This document shows, in pieces, positions 35,588 through 44,705 of a stretch of DNA of 64,000 bases. The notes beneath the pieces were generated by a model that saw only the letters and a program-made list of their open reading frames with translations, was not told the origin of the DNA and ran no database searches. Numbering within the stretch: the stretch's first letter is position 1; every line of letters begins with the position of its first letter. Origin of the DNA: Pedobacter changchengzhani. Lineage in GTDB: Bacteria; Bacteroidota; Bacteroidia; Sphingobacteriales; Sphingobacteriaceae. The stretch spans positions 62,001-126,000 of the forward strand of contig NZ_SJCY01000003.1 of the NCBI RefSeq assembly GCF_004354365.1, in the 5' to 3' direction. The position numbers and the translations under genes are program-made.

Positions 35588-36667
35588 TTAGTTGATTAAA
35601 TTTTCTTCGATAATATCTTGCAATATTTTTTCATTTTCGAAGACTTCGCTTAGCAACTTAAACTGATTTTTAGTTCTATCTAAGTTTTGTGTGGTATAAT
35701 CCGTAGGGTAGTAAACGCTTCCATTTAAAAAATCTGTTAAAAAACGCAAGGCTTGCATATAAATGATGTATTTACCCGAAAATAGAATAAGTTCTTTTTC
35801 AGTTTCAGTTAAGCTATTTTTCATTTCAGATAAATAGCCTTTAATCATCGCCTCGAAGTAAGGAATTCGAATCTTAATTTTTGATAAATCTACTTCATTT
35901 TCCGAAAAAGCACACAGGTAGGTTCTCATCATATCGCCCAAATCAGAAATAAACTTCCCAGGCATTATGGTATCTAAATCAATTACGCAAATACCGATAA
36001 AGCTTTTGTTATCTAAAAGAACATTACTGATTTTCGTATCGTGGTGTATTACGCGATTTGGAAAATCACTTCTCTTGGCGTAAGATTTAAAATAATCTAA
36101 AATATATTTGTGTTCTAAAGCATCCTCAATCTGCGCTTTTGCTTGCTGTTTTAAATCATTCGATGTATCTAGCAATGCTTTAGAAAATTGATCAAAACGT
36201 AAACCTAAATCGTGAAATCCAGGGATTGTTGGCTCTAACATAGCTGCATCAAAATTATTTAGCAACATACTTAGTTTGCCAAATTGCTTTGCTGCTTCAT
36301 AAGCTTGTTCCGGTTCACTCAATACATCAAGAGAAACGGTGTCGCTTACAAATGGCAACATTCTCCAATATTCATCATTTACCACAGCCATTTCCAAACC
36401 ACTTAAAGTTTTTATTGGCTTGATGAAATAATAGCTTGGGAATTCTTTTGCTAAATAATCAGAAATCGCTTCAATATTATTTGCAATAGCCCACGGGTTT
36501 TTAAATACATTGGTATTTATTTGCTGAAGGATAAATTTTTTATCTCCACTTTTTGGTTGAATTAAGTAGGTGTGATTAATTAATCCTGAACCTACTTTAG
36601 CAATTGATGTGTTATCCTTTGAAAATCCGTAAGCAGCTAAAACCTCATTGCTAGAATTTAATTCCAT
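35588..36667 (-). CDS. Aminoglycoside-phosphotransferase-fold kinase, possibly N-acetylhexosamine 1-kinase-like
   Basis: This 359-residue protein has the APH/choline kinase fold: a nucleotide-binding N-lobe (GLINHTYLIQ), the catalytic loop VIHHDTKISNVLLD and the metal site CVIDLDTIMPG. It is translated with the upstream nucleotidyltransferase (10-base overlap), which suggests sequential activation of a sugar: phosphorylation at C1, then NMP transfer. NahK of Bifidobacterium has this fold and acts on GlcNAc/GalNAc; that substrate is a guess here. Homoserine or choline kinase activity is less likely given the partner. Confidence 0.8.
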   Translation of the reverse strand: MELNSSNEVLAAYGFSKDNTSIAKVGSGLINHTYLIQPKSGDKKFILQQINTNVFKNPWAIANNIEAISDYLAKEFPSYYFIKPIKTLSGLEMAVVNDEYWRMLPFVSDTVSLDVLSEPEQAYEAAKQFGKLSMLLNNFDAAMLEPTIPGFHDLGLRFDQFSKALLDTSNDLKQQAKAQIEDALEHKYILDYFKSYAKRSDFPNRVIHHDTKISNVLLDNKSFIGICVIDLDTIMPGKFISDLGDMMRTYLCAFSENEVDLSKIKIRIPYFEAMIKGYLSEMKNSLTETEKELILFSGKYIIYMQALRFLTDFLNGSVYYPTDYTTQNLDRTKNQFKLLSEVFENEKILQDIIEENLIN

Positions 36668-37557
36668 AAAGATTCTGGATAGGTGCCGTCTTTTACTAAT
36701 TGATTAATACAATCTTGAACATAAGGTTTATCTTCTTTGTAAGTTACGCCAAACCATTTGTTAGAAGTAGGAATTACTTTAAAATCGGCTGTTTTAGATT
36801 TTACCAAGTTTTCACCAATTAACGGAATAAAAAACTCTGCTTTCGGCTTATCTTTATTTGCCATTGCAAACGCTTTAAACAAGTTTTCAGTAATTTTAAA
36901 AACCGCAGGTGTAAAGCCCCAAAAATTCATCGATACTGGCGTTTCAAAAGCTAATGGATATTCTTTATCATCTTCTTCGTAAACAATTGCATCACCTTTT
37001 GGGTAAATTTTTGTACGCTCAACAATTTCTTCCAAATTTCCATTTTCATCCACTTTACAAACACCGCGAGAAACTGCGCCAAACTCAGAAAGTGTTTTGC
37101 CCAACTCGTAACCTATAATGGAATATTGACTATCTGTAGCTTCGTTTTCTAAAAAATCTACCATTTTCTTAAATGCATCAAAGCCATAATAATCATCGGC
37201 ATTAATCACACAAAATGGTTCCTTTATGGCGTTTCTACCTGATAATATTGCGTGTGCAGTACCCCAAGGTTTTTCTCTGTATATTTCTTCTTCAATACCA
37301 AATTGCTTTAGGTCGAAGTTTTGGAAAACGTAATCAGTTTCTATCTTTCCTGCTAATTTAGGTTCGAAAATAGCTTTAAAGTTTTCTACAAATTCTTCTT
37401 TAATAATGAATACAACTTTACCAAATCCGGCTTTTATTGCGTCATAAATAGAGTAGTCGATAATGGTTTCACCATTAGGGCCAAATCCGTCAATTTGTTT
37501 CATACTGCCGTAACGGCTCGCCATCCCAGCTGCTAATATTAATAAAGTAGGTTTCAT
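36658..37557 (-). CDS. Sugar-phosphate nucleotidyltransferase
   Basis: This 299-residue protein has the nucleotidyltransferase P-loop LILAAGMASRYGSMKQ, IDYSIYDAIKAG, the KPWGTAHAILSG block and the metal-binding INADDYYG. It should couple NTP to a sugar-1-phosphate to make an NDP-sugar. It is the first gene of a two-gene unit with the kinase downstream. The sugar cannot be read from the sequence; UDP-HexNAc formation would fit the pair. Confidence 0.85.
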   Translation of the reverse strand: MKPTLLILAAGMASRYGSMKQIDGFGPNGETIIDYSIYDAIKAGFGKVVFIIKEEFVENFKAIFEPKLAGKIETDYVFQNFDLKQFGIEEEIYREKPWGTAHAILSGRNAIKEPFCVINADDYYGFDAFKKMVDFLENEATDSQYSIIGYELGKTLSEFGAVSRGVCKVDENGNLEEIVERTKIYPKGDAIVYEEDDKEYPLAFETPVSMNFWGFTPAVFKITENLFKAFAMANKDKPKAEFFIPLIGENLVKSKTADFKVIPTSNKWFGVTYKEDKPYVQDCINQLVKDGTYPESLWN

Positions 37558-37654
37558 ATTGCGAAAATAGTAATTTTAAAAGAAATTAAAGTTTAATTCT
37601 ACACTGGAAGTGTTTATTTGATGAGGTTTTATTAAGTTTTATATCTTTTTGTTC

Positions 37655-39220
37655 TTAAAACCCGAATAAGCCACCACCTCTTGGTTTTTTGCCAGTTAAC
37701 ATACCGAAAATACCACGTACAATTTCTTTACCAATTTGGCGTGTAATTGTGGCGCCCATAACTTGCTCTACGATGGTTTTCTCGCCGGGCTTTGGCTTAC
37801 TGGCCACTTCGGCTTGTTTCTGCGCTTCTGCTGCCGCTTTCACCTCATTTTCTTCCGCTAATTTTTGGTTAACTCTATCGGTTAGCATCTCAAAAGCACT
37901 TACAGGATCTATCGTTTTTTGATATTTTGAAAACAACGGACTTGCTTGCATTAGTTTTTCGCAATCTATTGCTGCCATTGGCCCCATTACTGCACGTGGT
38001 GGAGTAAGCATTGTTGCTGCAACTTCCGTAGGGATTCCTTTTTCATTTAAAACCGTTACCAGTGCTTGCCCAGTACCCAACGAGGTTAACATTTTATCTA
38101 TTTGATAGAAATCTGATTTTGGATACGTGTTGACTGTTTTCTTAAGTGCATCAACATCATTTGGCGTAAATGCCCTAAGCGCATGTTGTACACGGTTTCC
38201 CAATTGCGCCAAAACTGTTTCTGGAATATCCATTGGCGATTGCGTGCAGAAAAATACACCAATTCCTTTAGAGCGAATTAAACGAATGATGGTGTTAACT
38301 TGATCTAAAAAGGCTTTCGGTGCATCATTAAATAGGAGGTGGGCTTCATCAAAAAAGAAAACAAGTTTAGGTTTATCTAAATCTCCCGATTCCGGCATTG
38401 ATTGATAAATTTCTGCCAATAGGCTCAATAAAAAGGTAGAATACAATACCGGCTGGTTTTGTACATCGGCAATATTTAATAAACTAATTACACCTTTGCC
38501 ATCAATTTTATTAAATAAATCTGCAATATCGTAAGATGTTTCGCCAAACATGCCGGCTAAGCCCTGTTGCTCTATGGCAACAATTTTTCGAAGTACGGTA
38601 CTAGATGTTGCGGTAGAAATTGAGCCGTAACTACCTTTAATTTCGGCAGCGCCATCTCCTTCAGATAAATAACTTAATAATTTTTTTAAGTCGTTCAAGT
38701 CAACAATTGGCATTTTATTATCATCTGCATATTTAAATATTACAGCTAAAACACCTGTTTGTGTATCGTTTAATTCTAATATTTTTGCAAGTAATACAGG
38801 TCCAAATTCTGTAACTGTAGCGCGCATTTGTGCCCCCGATTTGCCACTTAGCGAATATAGTTCTATTGGGAAACCGCTTGGAGAAAATGGTTTGTTTAAT
38901 TGTTTTGCTCTATCTTCAATTTTAGGATTGGAACTTCCGGGCTGGTTTAAGCCAGACAAATCGCCCTTTACATCGAGCATAAAAACCGGCACACCTGCAT
39001 CAGAAAGTTGTTCGGCAAGTAACTGTAATGTTCTTGTTTTTCCTGTACCGGTGGCACCAGCAATTAAGCCGTGTCTATTCATCATTTTTAACGATAAATT
39101 TACTTCGGCCTCACTGTACACTTCTCCATCTAACATTCCTGCACCCAAGTAAATGTATGAACCTGTTGGTGCGTATGCTGATTTAATTTTTTCGATGAAT
39201 TTTCTTGAAGAATCGCTCAT
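37655..39220 (-). CDS. HerA-like ATPase (DUF853, YjgR family)
   Basis: This 521-residue protein has a HerA/FtsK-type P-loop GATGTGKTRTLQLLAEQL, Walker B in KLVFFFDEAHLLF, and the C-terminal Gly-rich GKKPRGGGLFGF. This matches the DUF853 group of HerA-related ATPases (E. coli YjgR). Function is unproven; a DNA or protein translocase role is inferred. It stands alone on the minus strand. Confidence 0.9.
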   Translation of the reverse strand: MSDSSRKFIEKIKSAYAPTGSYIYLGAGMLDGEVYSEAEVNLSLKMMNRHGLIAGATGTGKTRTLQLLAEQLSDAGVPVFMLDVKGDLSGLNQPGSSNPKIEDRAKQLNKPFSPSGFPIELYSLSGKSGAQMRATVTEFGPVLLAKILELNDTQTGVLAVIFKYADDNKMPIVDLNDLKKLLSYLSEGDGAAEIKGSYGSISTATSSTVLRKIVAIEQQGLAGMFGETSYDIADLFNKIDGKGVISLLNIADVQNQPVLYSTFLLSLLAEIYQSMPESGDLDKPKLVFFFDEAHLLFNDAPKAFLDQVNTIIRLIRSKGIGVFFCTQSPMDIPETVLAQLGNRVQHALRAFTPNDVDALKKTVNTYPKSDFYQIDKMLTSLGTGQALVTVLNEKGIPTEVAATMLTPPRAVMGPMAAIDCEKLMQASPLFSKYQKTIDPVSAFEMLTDRVNQKLAEENEVKAAAEAQKQAEVASKPKPGEKTIVEQVMGATITRQIGKEIVRGIFGMLTGKKPRGGGLFGF

Positions 39221-39310
39221 TTATATTAATTTAAGCTTGCAATTTAATAAACTAATCTTAAAAATAGAATCATTTTAAGCTACAAGTTGATCAATTGCGA
39301 ATCAATTTTT

Positions 39311-39607
39311 TTATTGAATTTGTTTGTAATAGTTAAGCTCATTTTTTAAGCTTAGCATTTCAACTTCCATTTTGTACAACTGATCTAACAGATGCGAAAC
39401 GGCGTGTATACCTTCTAAATTGATGCTCAGATCTTGCGATAGTCTCAAGAATTTTTCAAGCTTTGATAAGTCATCGGTATTTATAAAAACATTTTTTTCT
39501 ATCGTTTTAGTATGTACGAGGCCATAATCTGCTAACGATTGTATAAAAGTAATTTCTACTTTATGGTGGATGCAGAAATCAATTACCGGAATAAGGGTAT
39601 TTTCCAT
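39311..39607 (-). CDS. cbpM: Chaperone-modulator protein CbpM-like
   Basis: This 98-residue MerR-like protein lies five bases after the cbpA stop, and its length suits CbpM, which inhibits the CbpA co-chaperone. It has LIPVIDFCIHHKVE at the N-terminus and a C-terminal coiled coil (LDQLYKMEVEMLSLKNEL). The call depends on position and fold impression. Confidence 0.75.
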   Translation of the reverse strand: MENTLIPVIDFCIHHKVEITFIQSLADYGLVHTKTIEKNVFINTDDLSKLEKFLRLSQDLSINLEGIHAVSHLLDQLYKMEVEMLSLKNELNYYKQIQ

Positions 39608-39612
39608 AATGC

Positions 39613-40506
39613 TTAAAGTTTGGAAAGTTTTTCAAATAATTCTTTTTGTTCTTCTGTTAGTGAGGTTGGTAGTTTAACCTGCCATTTTATGTATAAATCG
39701 CCAAACTGATTTTCTTTTTTATATACAGGAAAGCCTTTTCCTTTTAGTCTTAATGTAGAATCTGGTTGGGTAGGAGCCGGTATATTTAATTTAACTTTTC
39801 CACTCGGCGTTTCTATAATTTTTTCTCCACCTAATACGGCTGTGTACAAATCTAAATCTTCTTGGATGTGAAGATCATTTCCCTTACGCTTAAATTTTGG
39901 ATGATCTGCAATGGAAAAACTGATGTACAAATCTCCCGGAGGGCCATTATTTGCCCCTGGCGCGCCATAACCTGGCAGTTTAATTTTTTGTCCATTTTCT
40001 ACACCTGCCGGAATGGTAATTCTAACCTGCTTTCCGTTTACGGTTAAGGTTTGTTTATGTGTGGTGTAAACATCCAGTAAGTTAAGTTTTATATCTGATG
40101 TGTAATCTTGCCCTCTAAATGGTGAGCGTTGGTTGCTTCTACCACCTCCGCCGCCAAACATAGACGAGAAGAAATCAGAAAAATCGCCACCTTCAAATCC
40201 ACCACCACCACCGCCAAATGGGTTGCCACCTTGCGATTGGTATTGTCTTTGTTGTTTCTGTTGCGCATCTAGCTGATCGGCATGTTGCCAATCCTTACCG
40301 TATTTATCGTATTTCTTTCTCTTATCAGGATCACTTAAAACCTCATTGGCCTCATTAATTTGCTGGAATTTTTTGTTGGCCTCTTCGTTATTTGGATTTA
40401 AATCGGGATGGTGTTTTCGAGCGAACTTTCGATAAGCTTTTTTAATTTCATCGGCAGAAGCGCTTTTTTTTAAATCTAAGATTTTATAATAATCTATGTA
40501 GTCCAT
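39613..40506 (-). CDS. cbpA: DnaJ-type co-chaperone / curved DNA-binding protein CbpA
   Basis: This 297-residue protein has an N-terminal J domain (residues 4-70, with HPD in [11 protein letters not shown]), a Gly/Phe-rich linker (about 90-125) and two C-terminal beta-sandwich domains. It lacks the CXXCXGXG zinc finger of DnaJ, so it is a type II J-protein such as CbpA. It stimulates DnaK. It precedes the cbpM-like gene. Confidence 0.92.
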   Translation of the reverse strand: MDYIDYYKILDLKKSASADEIKKAYRKFARKHHPDLNPNNEEANKKFQQINEANEVLSDPDKRKKYDKYGKDWQHADQLDAQQKQQRQYQSQGGNPFGGGGGGFEGGDFSDFFSSMFGGGGGRSNQRSPFRGQDYTSDIKLNLLDVYTTHKQTLTVNGKQVRITIPAGVENGQKIKLPGYGAPGANNGPPGDLYISFSIADHPKFKRKGNDLHIQEDLDLYTAVLGGEKIIETPSGKVKLNIPAPTQPDSTLRLKGKGFPVYKKENQFGDLYIKWQVKLPTSLTEEQKELFEKLSKL

Positions 40507-40582
40507 AATGTTTAAACAAGTGGGAATTAATAATGTTCCAGTTTTGTGAGTAAAGTTAATTTAAAATAAGGTAAATTAGATA

Positions 40583-41059
40583 ATGACCAATTTTTTTAAA
40601 TATGAACTCGTGGGCACAGGTTGGGCGAAATTTGAAATAGCTAATGATCGAAATAAAAGTTTGGATTTTATATTTTCATATTTAGCTGATCCGTTACCCA
40701 TTCTGCTTAACAGCCTAAACAAGTTTCTCAAAAAAGAAAGCTGTTTCGAGCGGATTAACTTTGCACAAGAACCTTGCGAAATTTCTCTTTTTTTTAAAAA
40801 TTTGGATAACGATCTGACTATTGAATTTTATGATGATGTTTTGCTAGACGATGATTATGAAGCGATAGCAATAGATTCGACAAAAGTATATTTTCAAGAT
40901 GATAAATTATTGGATTTTTCAAAACTGGTTTATAAGGAAATAAATAATTTGCTGATAGAATATAGTGAAAGCGGTTATCACGAGAAATGGGCAAGGGATT
41001 TTCCAATTGCGGAGATGAACGCGTTAGGTAAACTGTTAAATGAAGATGGTCGAAATTAA
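40583..41059 (+). CDS. Hypothetical cytoplasmic protein
   Basis: This 158-residue protein has no signal or membrane segment and is acidic, with a run of Asp/Glu near residues 85-100 (DDVLLDDDYEAIAID). I recognise no family. It is divergent from cbpA and convergent with the M42 peptidase gene. Confidence 0.6.
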   Translation: MTNFFKYELVGTGWAKFEIANDRNKSLDFIFSYLADPLPILLNSLNKFLKKESCFERINFAQEPCEISLFFKNLDNDLTIEFYDDVLLDDDYEAIAIDSTKVYFQDDKLLDFSKLVYKEINNLLIEYSESGYHEKWARDFPIAEMNALGKLLNEDGRN

Positions 41060-41071
41060 ATTTTATTGAAC

Positions 41072-41102
41072 AAAAAAAGGTCTGAGAAATTAACCTCAGA
41101 CC
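41072..41102 (-). terminator. Rho-independent terminator of the M42 peptidase gene
   Basis: On the minus strand GGTCTGAG and CTCAGACC form an 8-bp stem around an 8-base loop, followed by seven T. Confidence 0.85.
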
Positions 41103-41106
41103 CAAT

Positions 41107-41141
41107 CTTTGTTCCTTAATCCTTGCGCTTTATTCCTTACT
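41107..41141 (+). repeat. Heptamer array, CTTTGTTCC type
   Basis: Five phased 7-mers (CTTTGTT, CCTTAAT, CCTTGCG, CTTTATT, CCTTACT) run from the terminator into the stop codon of the M42 gene. Confidence 0.6.
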
Positions 41142-42252
41142 TAAACTCTCTAAAATCCTGATCGGCTTTAATGTTTAGCAAACTTTCGTAAATTAAGGTA
41201 ATTACATTATCAACATCTTCTTTGTGCACCATTTCTACGGTGGTGTGCATATAGCGTAGAGGCAACGATATTAATGCCGATGGAACGCCACCGTTTGAGT
41301 ATGCAAAAGCATCGGTATCGGTTCCGGTAGAACGGGATGAAGCCTGACGTTGGAAAGGAATGTCGTTCTTCTCGGCAGTTTTAATTAGTAATTTATTCAA
41401 ATTGGTTTGCACAGCTGGTGCATAAGAAACCACCGGACCTTTACCTGCCGATAAATCGCCCTGAATGTTTTTGTTAATCATTGGCGTTGTGGTGTCATGC
41501 GTTACATCGGTTATAATAGCCACGTTAGGTTTAATCCGTTGTGCAATCATCTCGGCACCGCGTAAACCAATTTCTTCCTGTACCGAGTTAACAATGTATA
41601 ACCCAAAAGGCAGTTTTTTCTTATTTTCTTTTAATAAGCGGGCAACTTCGGCAATCATAAAACCACCAACACGGTTATCTAAAGCACGACCAACGTAGTA
41701 GCGATCGTTCAAAATCATAAACTCATCTTCGTAAGTAATTACGCAACCTACGTGGATACCCAATTTTTCTACTTCTTCTTTAGTGATGCAACCGCAATCG
41801 AGAAAAATATTTTTTAATTCTGGTGCTTGTTCTTTTTCGCCATGGCGGGTATGTATTGCTGGCCAACCAAAAACAGCTTTAACCATTCCTTTTTCGGTGT
41901 GGATATTTACACGTTTTGAAGGCGCAATTTGATGATCTGATCCGCCATTGCGGATAACGTAAATTAAACCATCGCTGGTAATGTAATTTACATACCAAGA
42001 TATCTCATCAGCATGTGCTTCAATTACTACTTTATAGGGCGCTTTAGGGTTTATCACACCAACTGCAGTTCCGTAATTATCTATAAAATGCTCATCAATA
42101 TATGGTTTTAAGTAGTTTAACCATATTTTTTGCCCTTCCCACTCGTAACCGGTTGGCGCAGGATTATTGATGTATTCTTCTAAAAACTGAAGCGATTTTT
42201 TGGTCACTACAGCAACGTGTTTTTTCTTTTCGTCTTCTTTTTTCTTTGCCAT
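41137..42252 (-). CDS. M42 family metallo-aminopeptidase
   Basis: This 371-residue protein has the M42 zinc-site segments: EAHADEISWYV, GRALDNRVGGFM, the general base in VQEEIGLRGA and ITDVTHDTT. It should form a large tetrahedral (TET) peptidase that trims short peptides in the cytoplasm. A strongly basic N-terminus (KKKEDEKKKHVAVV) precedes the domain. It is monocistronic with a terminator. Confidence 0.92.
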   Translation of the reverse strand: MAKKKEDEKKKHVAVVTKKSLQFLEEYINNPAPTGYEWEGQKIWLNYLKPYIDEHFIDNYGTAVGVINPKAPYKVVIEAHADEISWYVNYITSDGLIYVIRNGGSDHQIAPSKRVNIHTEKGMVKAVFGWPAIHTRHGEKEQAPELKNIFLDCGCITKEEVEKLGIHVGCVITYEDEFMILNDRYYVGRALDNRVGGFMIAEVARLLKENKKKLPFGLYIVNSVQEEIGLRGAEMIAQRIKPNVAIITDVTHDTTTPMINKNIQGDLSAGKGPVVSYAPAVQTNLNKLLIKTAEKNDIPFQRQASSRSTGTDTDAFAYSNGGVPSALISLPLRYMHTTVEMVHKEDVDNVITLIYESLLNIKADQDFREFK

Positions 42253-42374
42253 GTGTATTTTAGATTTTAGGTTTACGATGTTAGAATTGCAAATGCTAAA
42301 CTAAATCATAAACCCTTTGTGTTGTTTTCTTATTTTTTGCCATTTGTAAGTTATAATACTTGACCCAATGACGC

Positions 42375-42782
42375 TTAAAATTGCAATTCCATAATTAAAT
42401 AATGAATCTCATTTTTTGTAAAAGTTTGATTCATCTCGCTAAAATCAAATTTAGCATAAAATTCTTTTGCATTTACTCTTGCGTTGCACCAAATGCTTGT
42501 GGCGTTCTGAATTTTACAAAAATTTAATATATAGTTGAGCAATGCTGTACCAAACCCTTTGCCTTGTTGGTGTGGCAAAATTGCAAGTTTCCTAAATTGA
42601 TAGTTGTGTTCGTTTTGAAATAATGAAACTACGCCTGTTAAATGATGATTTACATACAACCCAAAATGAATGCCATCAAAATCATCTTCAAGTTTTACAA
42701 AATCGAGCGATTGATCGGGATACATGGTTTCCTGCCTAATTCGCCAAGTTAATGAAGGGTAAATTTGCTCTATTTGAACCAT
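42375..42782 (-). CDS. GNAT family N-acetyltransferase
   Basis: This protein of about 135 residues shows the GNAT acetyl-CoA loop in LAILPHQQGKGFGTALLNYIL and a typical VNAKEFYAKFDF C-terminus. I start it at ATG 42782, one base after the stop of the upstream outer-membrane protein gene. An earlier in-frame codon at 42863 would add residues that lie inside that other gene. Substrate unknown; translation is probably coupled. Confidence 0.85.
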   Translation of the reverse strand: MVQIEQIYPSLTWRIRQETMYPDQSLDFVKLEDDFDGIHFGLYVNHHLTGVVSLFQNEHNYQFRKLAILPHQQGKGFGTALLNYILNFCKIQNATSIWCNARVNAKEFYAKFDFSEMNQTFTKNEIHYLIMELQF

Positions 42783-42783
42783 A

Positions 42784-43377
42784 TTACAACAAATAACTGA
42801 ATCCAAATTTTGCAAGGGCTGATACACGGCTTTTTGTAAAATCTGTTTGGAACGATGGACCAATAACGAGTTCTAAATTTAAGTTTTTTGATAAATTATT
42901 TTGAAAACCCCAAACTGGAGAGATTGAATTTACAAAATTTGAGGTGTAGCGTTTATGAATTAAAATCGGTGCAATTAAACTGTACTCTAAACCAACAAAA
43001 CTTGCGCTGTTATTTTTGGTAGCTTTACCTTTTTTTGTTCTTGATAGCAGGTTGTAATAATTTCTAAAGCCTAAATATACTAAAGGCGAAAAATTTATGC
43101 TGTAGTCTATCATCAATGCATCGCTTGCGCCAAAAGGTTGCATTGGGAAAAAAGGTACAACACTTTCTATAGCACCACCGAAATAAATAATGGATTGATT
43201 GCCAACTTTCTGCTCGCGTTCGATGCCTATACCAATAAGATATGCTTTAATTTTAGTTAACGAGTTGATGGTAGTTGTTTGATGATTTTTTGTACTGTCT
43301 TGTGCATTTACTTTAATTGCAAATGCGAATACAATTAAACTAATGCAGAGCGTTTTGATTGCGTACTTAGATTTCAT
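42784..43377 (-). CDS. Exported beta-barrel-like protein of unknown function
   Basis: This 197-residue protein has a signal peptide (about 1-25, ending KVNAQ) and alternating hydrophobic strands with aromatic residues (IIYFGGAIES, LVYLGFRNYYNLL, SFVGLEYSLIAP), ending in FGFSYLL. A small outer-membrane barrel is likely. It lies ten bases after the MFS gene on the same strand and is one base from the acetyltransferase. Confidence 0.7.
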   Translation of the reverse strand: MKSKYAIKTLCISLIVFAFAIKVNAQDSTKNHQTTTINSLTKIKAYLIGIGIEREQKVGNQSIIYFGGAIESVVPFFPMQPFGASDALMIDYSINFSPLVYLGFRNYYNLLSRTKKGKATKNNSASFVGLEYSLIAPILIHKRYTSNFVNSISPVWGFQNNLSKNLNLELVIGPSFQTDFTKSRVSALAKFGFSYLL

Positions 43378-43386
43378 GAGTTTGAT

Positions 43387-44553
43387 TTAATTCGTAAATA
43401 TTTTTTTGCCGTAAATTTTGTAAATAAGCATGTTAAGCATCGTAATTCCTGTCATGCCGTAGCAGAATAATGCCCAACCGCCCATGCTCCAAAGCCATAA
43501 ACCCAAGGCAGAACCCGTACTTGCACCAATAAAACTCACCGACATAAATACCGTGTTTAATCGATTTCGAGCTTCGGGAACTAAGGTGTAAATTCTGGTT
43601 TGATTGGTAACGTGTATGGCCTGCTGACCAATATCGATTAGGATAATCCCGATTACAAATAGATAAATATGACTACCTGTAAAATAAAATAACAACAAAC
43701 TTAAAAGTTGCATGATAAATCCAATCATTAAATTTTGACGTGGATTGCTGCCACCACTAAGTTTACCCACTAAAGGTGCGGCTAAAGCACCTGCGGCGCC
43801 CGCTATTCCGAATAAACCAATTTCTAAAGTTTGATAATTAAAAGGAGGGTTTGCGAGAAAAAGCACCATGGTTGTCCAGAAACCACTTAATAGCGCAAAT
43901 GCCAAAAAATTTACGATAGACGCTTCTCTTAAAACAGGTTGGGTTTTAATATAGCCAAACATGGAGCTAATGAGTTGTTTGTATGTGCCTTTAAACGAAG
44001 GTAAACTGACTGGAAAACGCTTAGCCATTAAAGCGATTAGCAAAATGCCCATCCCAGCGGCGATAAAATACATTGCCCGCCAGCCAAGCCAAAAGCCAAT
44101 ACTGCCACTTATTGCCCGCGAAGCTAAAATGCCCACCAATAAGCCACTCATTACAATACCAATGTTGTGACCTCGATTTTCATCGGTGCTTAAATTTGCG
44201 GTTAAGGGTAAAATAAGTTGAGGTACGATTGATGTTGCACCGATTAACACGCTAGCGATTTCTAAAAGCAAAAAACTTTTGGAAAATGCAGCCAATAATA
44301 AAGACAAAACAGCAAAGGCAGAAATAATAAGAATCTGCTTTTTACGCTCGAACATATCGCCAAGTGGCACCAAAAGAAACAGGCCAATGGCATAGCCTAT
44401 TTGAGTGAGGTAAGTTATTCGCCCTGCATAGGTTTCGCTAATGTGAAATTCTTTTGCCACCAAAATAACTAAAGGTTGGCAGTAATAAATATTTGCAACA
44501 ATTATGGCGGTACAAAATGCCATAAGCAAAATGTCGGCTCTTTTTAAAATCAT
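43387..44553 (-). CDS. MFS transporter
   Basis: This 388-residue protein has 12 hydrophobic helices and the MFS loop 2-3 motif GDMFERKKQIL. Overall it resembles YnfM/AraJ-like efflux proteins (proton antiporters of small molecules). Substrate unknown. It is probably the first gene of a three-gene minus-strand unit with the barrel protein and the acetyltransferase. Confidence 0.88.
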   Translation of the reverse strand: MILKRADILLMAFCTAIIVANIYYCQPLVILVAKEFHISETYAGRITYLTQIGYAIGLFLLVPLGDMFERKKQILIISAFAVLSLLLAAFSKSFLLLEIASVLIGATSIVPQLILPLTANLSTDENRGHNIGIVMSGLLVGILASRAISGSIGFWLGWRAMYFIAAGMGILLIALMAKRFPVSLPSFKGTYKQLISSMFGYIKTQPVLREASIVNFLAFALLSGFWTTMVLFLANPPFNYQTLEIGLFGIAGAAGALAAPLVGKLSGGSNPRQNLMIGFIMQLLSLLLFYFTGSHIYLFVIGIILIDIGQQAIHVTNQTRIYTLVPEARNRLNTVFMSVSFIGASTGSALGLWLWSMGGWALFCYGMTGITMLNMLIYKIYGKKIFTN

Positions 44554-44577
44554 TTCGTTTTTTGGTTTGTTCGTTTT

Positions 44578-44608
44578 TGGTTGGTTAGGGTTTAGGTGTT
44601 AAGAGGTT
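44578..44608 (+). repeat. Degenerate TTAGGGT heptamer stretch
   Basis: TTA recurs at about 7-base steps (GGTTAGG, GTTTAGG, TGTTAAG, AGGTTAG) in the gap upstream of the MFS gene. The rest of the gap to 44705 shows no feature. Confidence 0.35.
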
Positions 44609-44705
44609 AGCGTATAAAGATTAACGGGCTTTATTCTATCTCGCACTTTTCTAAATGGAAAGCCTCTGCCAAAGCTTCTACCTCATAACCATCTACCTTT
44701 CATCC

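Noticed and set aside
42783..42863. 27-residue extension of the GNAT protein
   Set aside because: It overlaps the end of the preceding gene; the ATG one base after that gene's stop is better.
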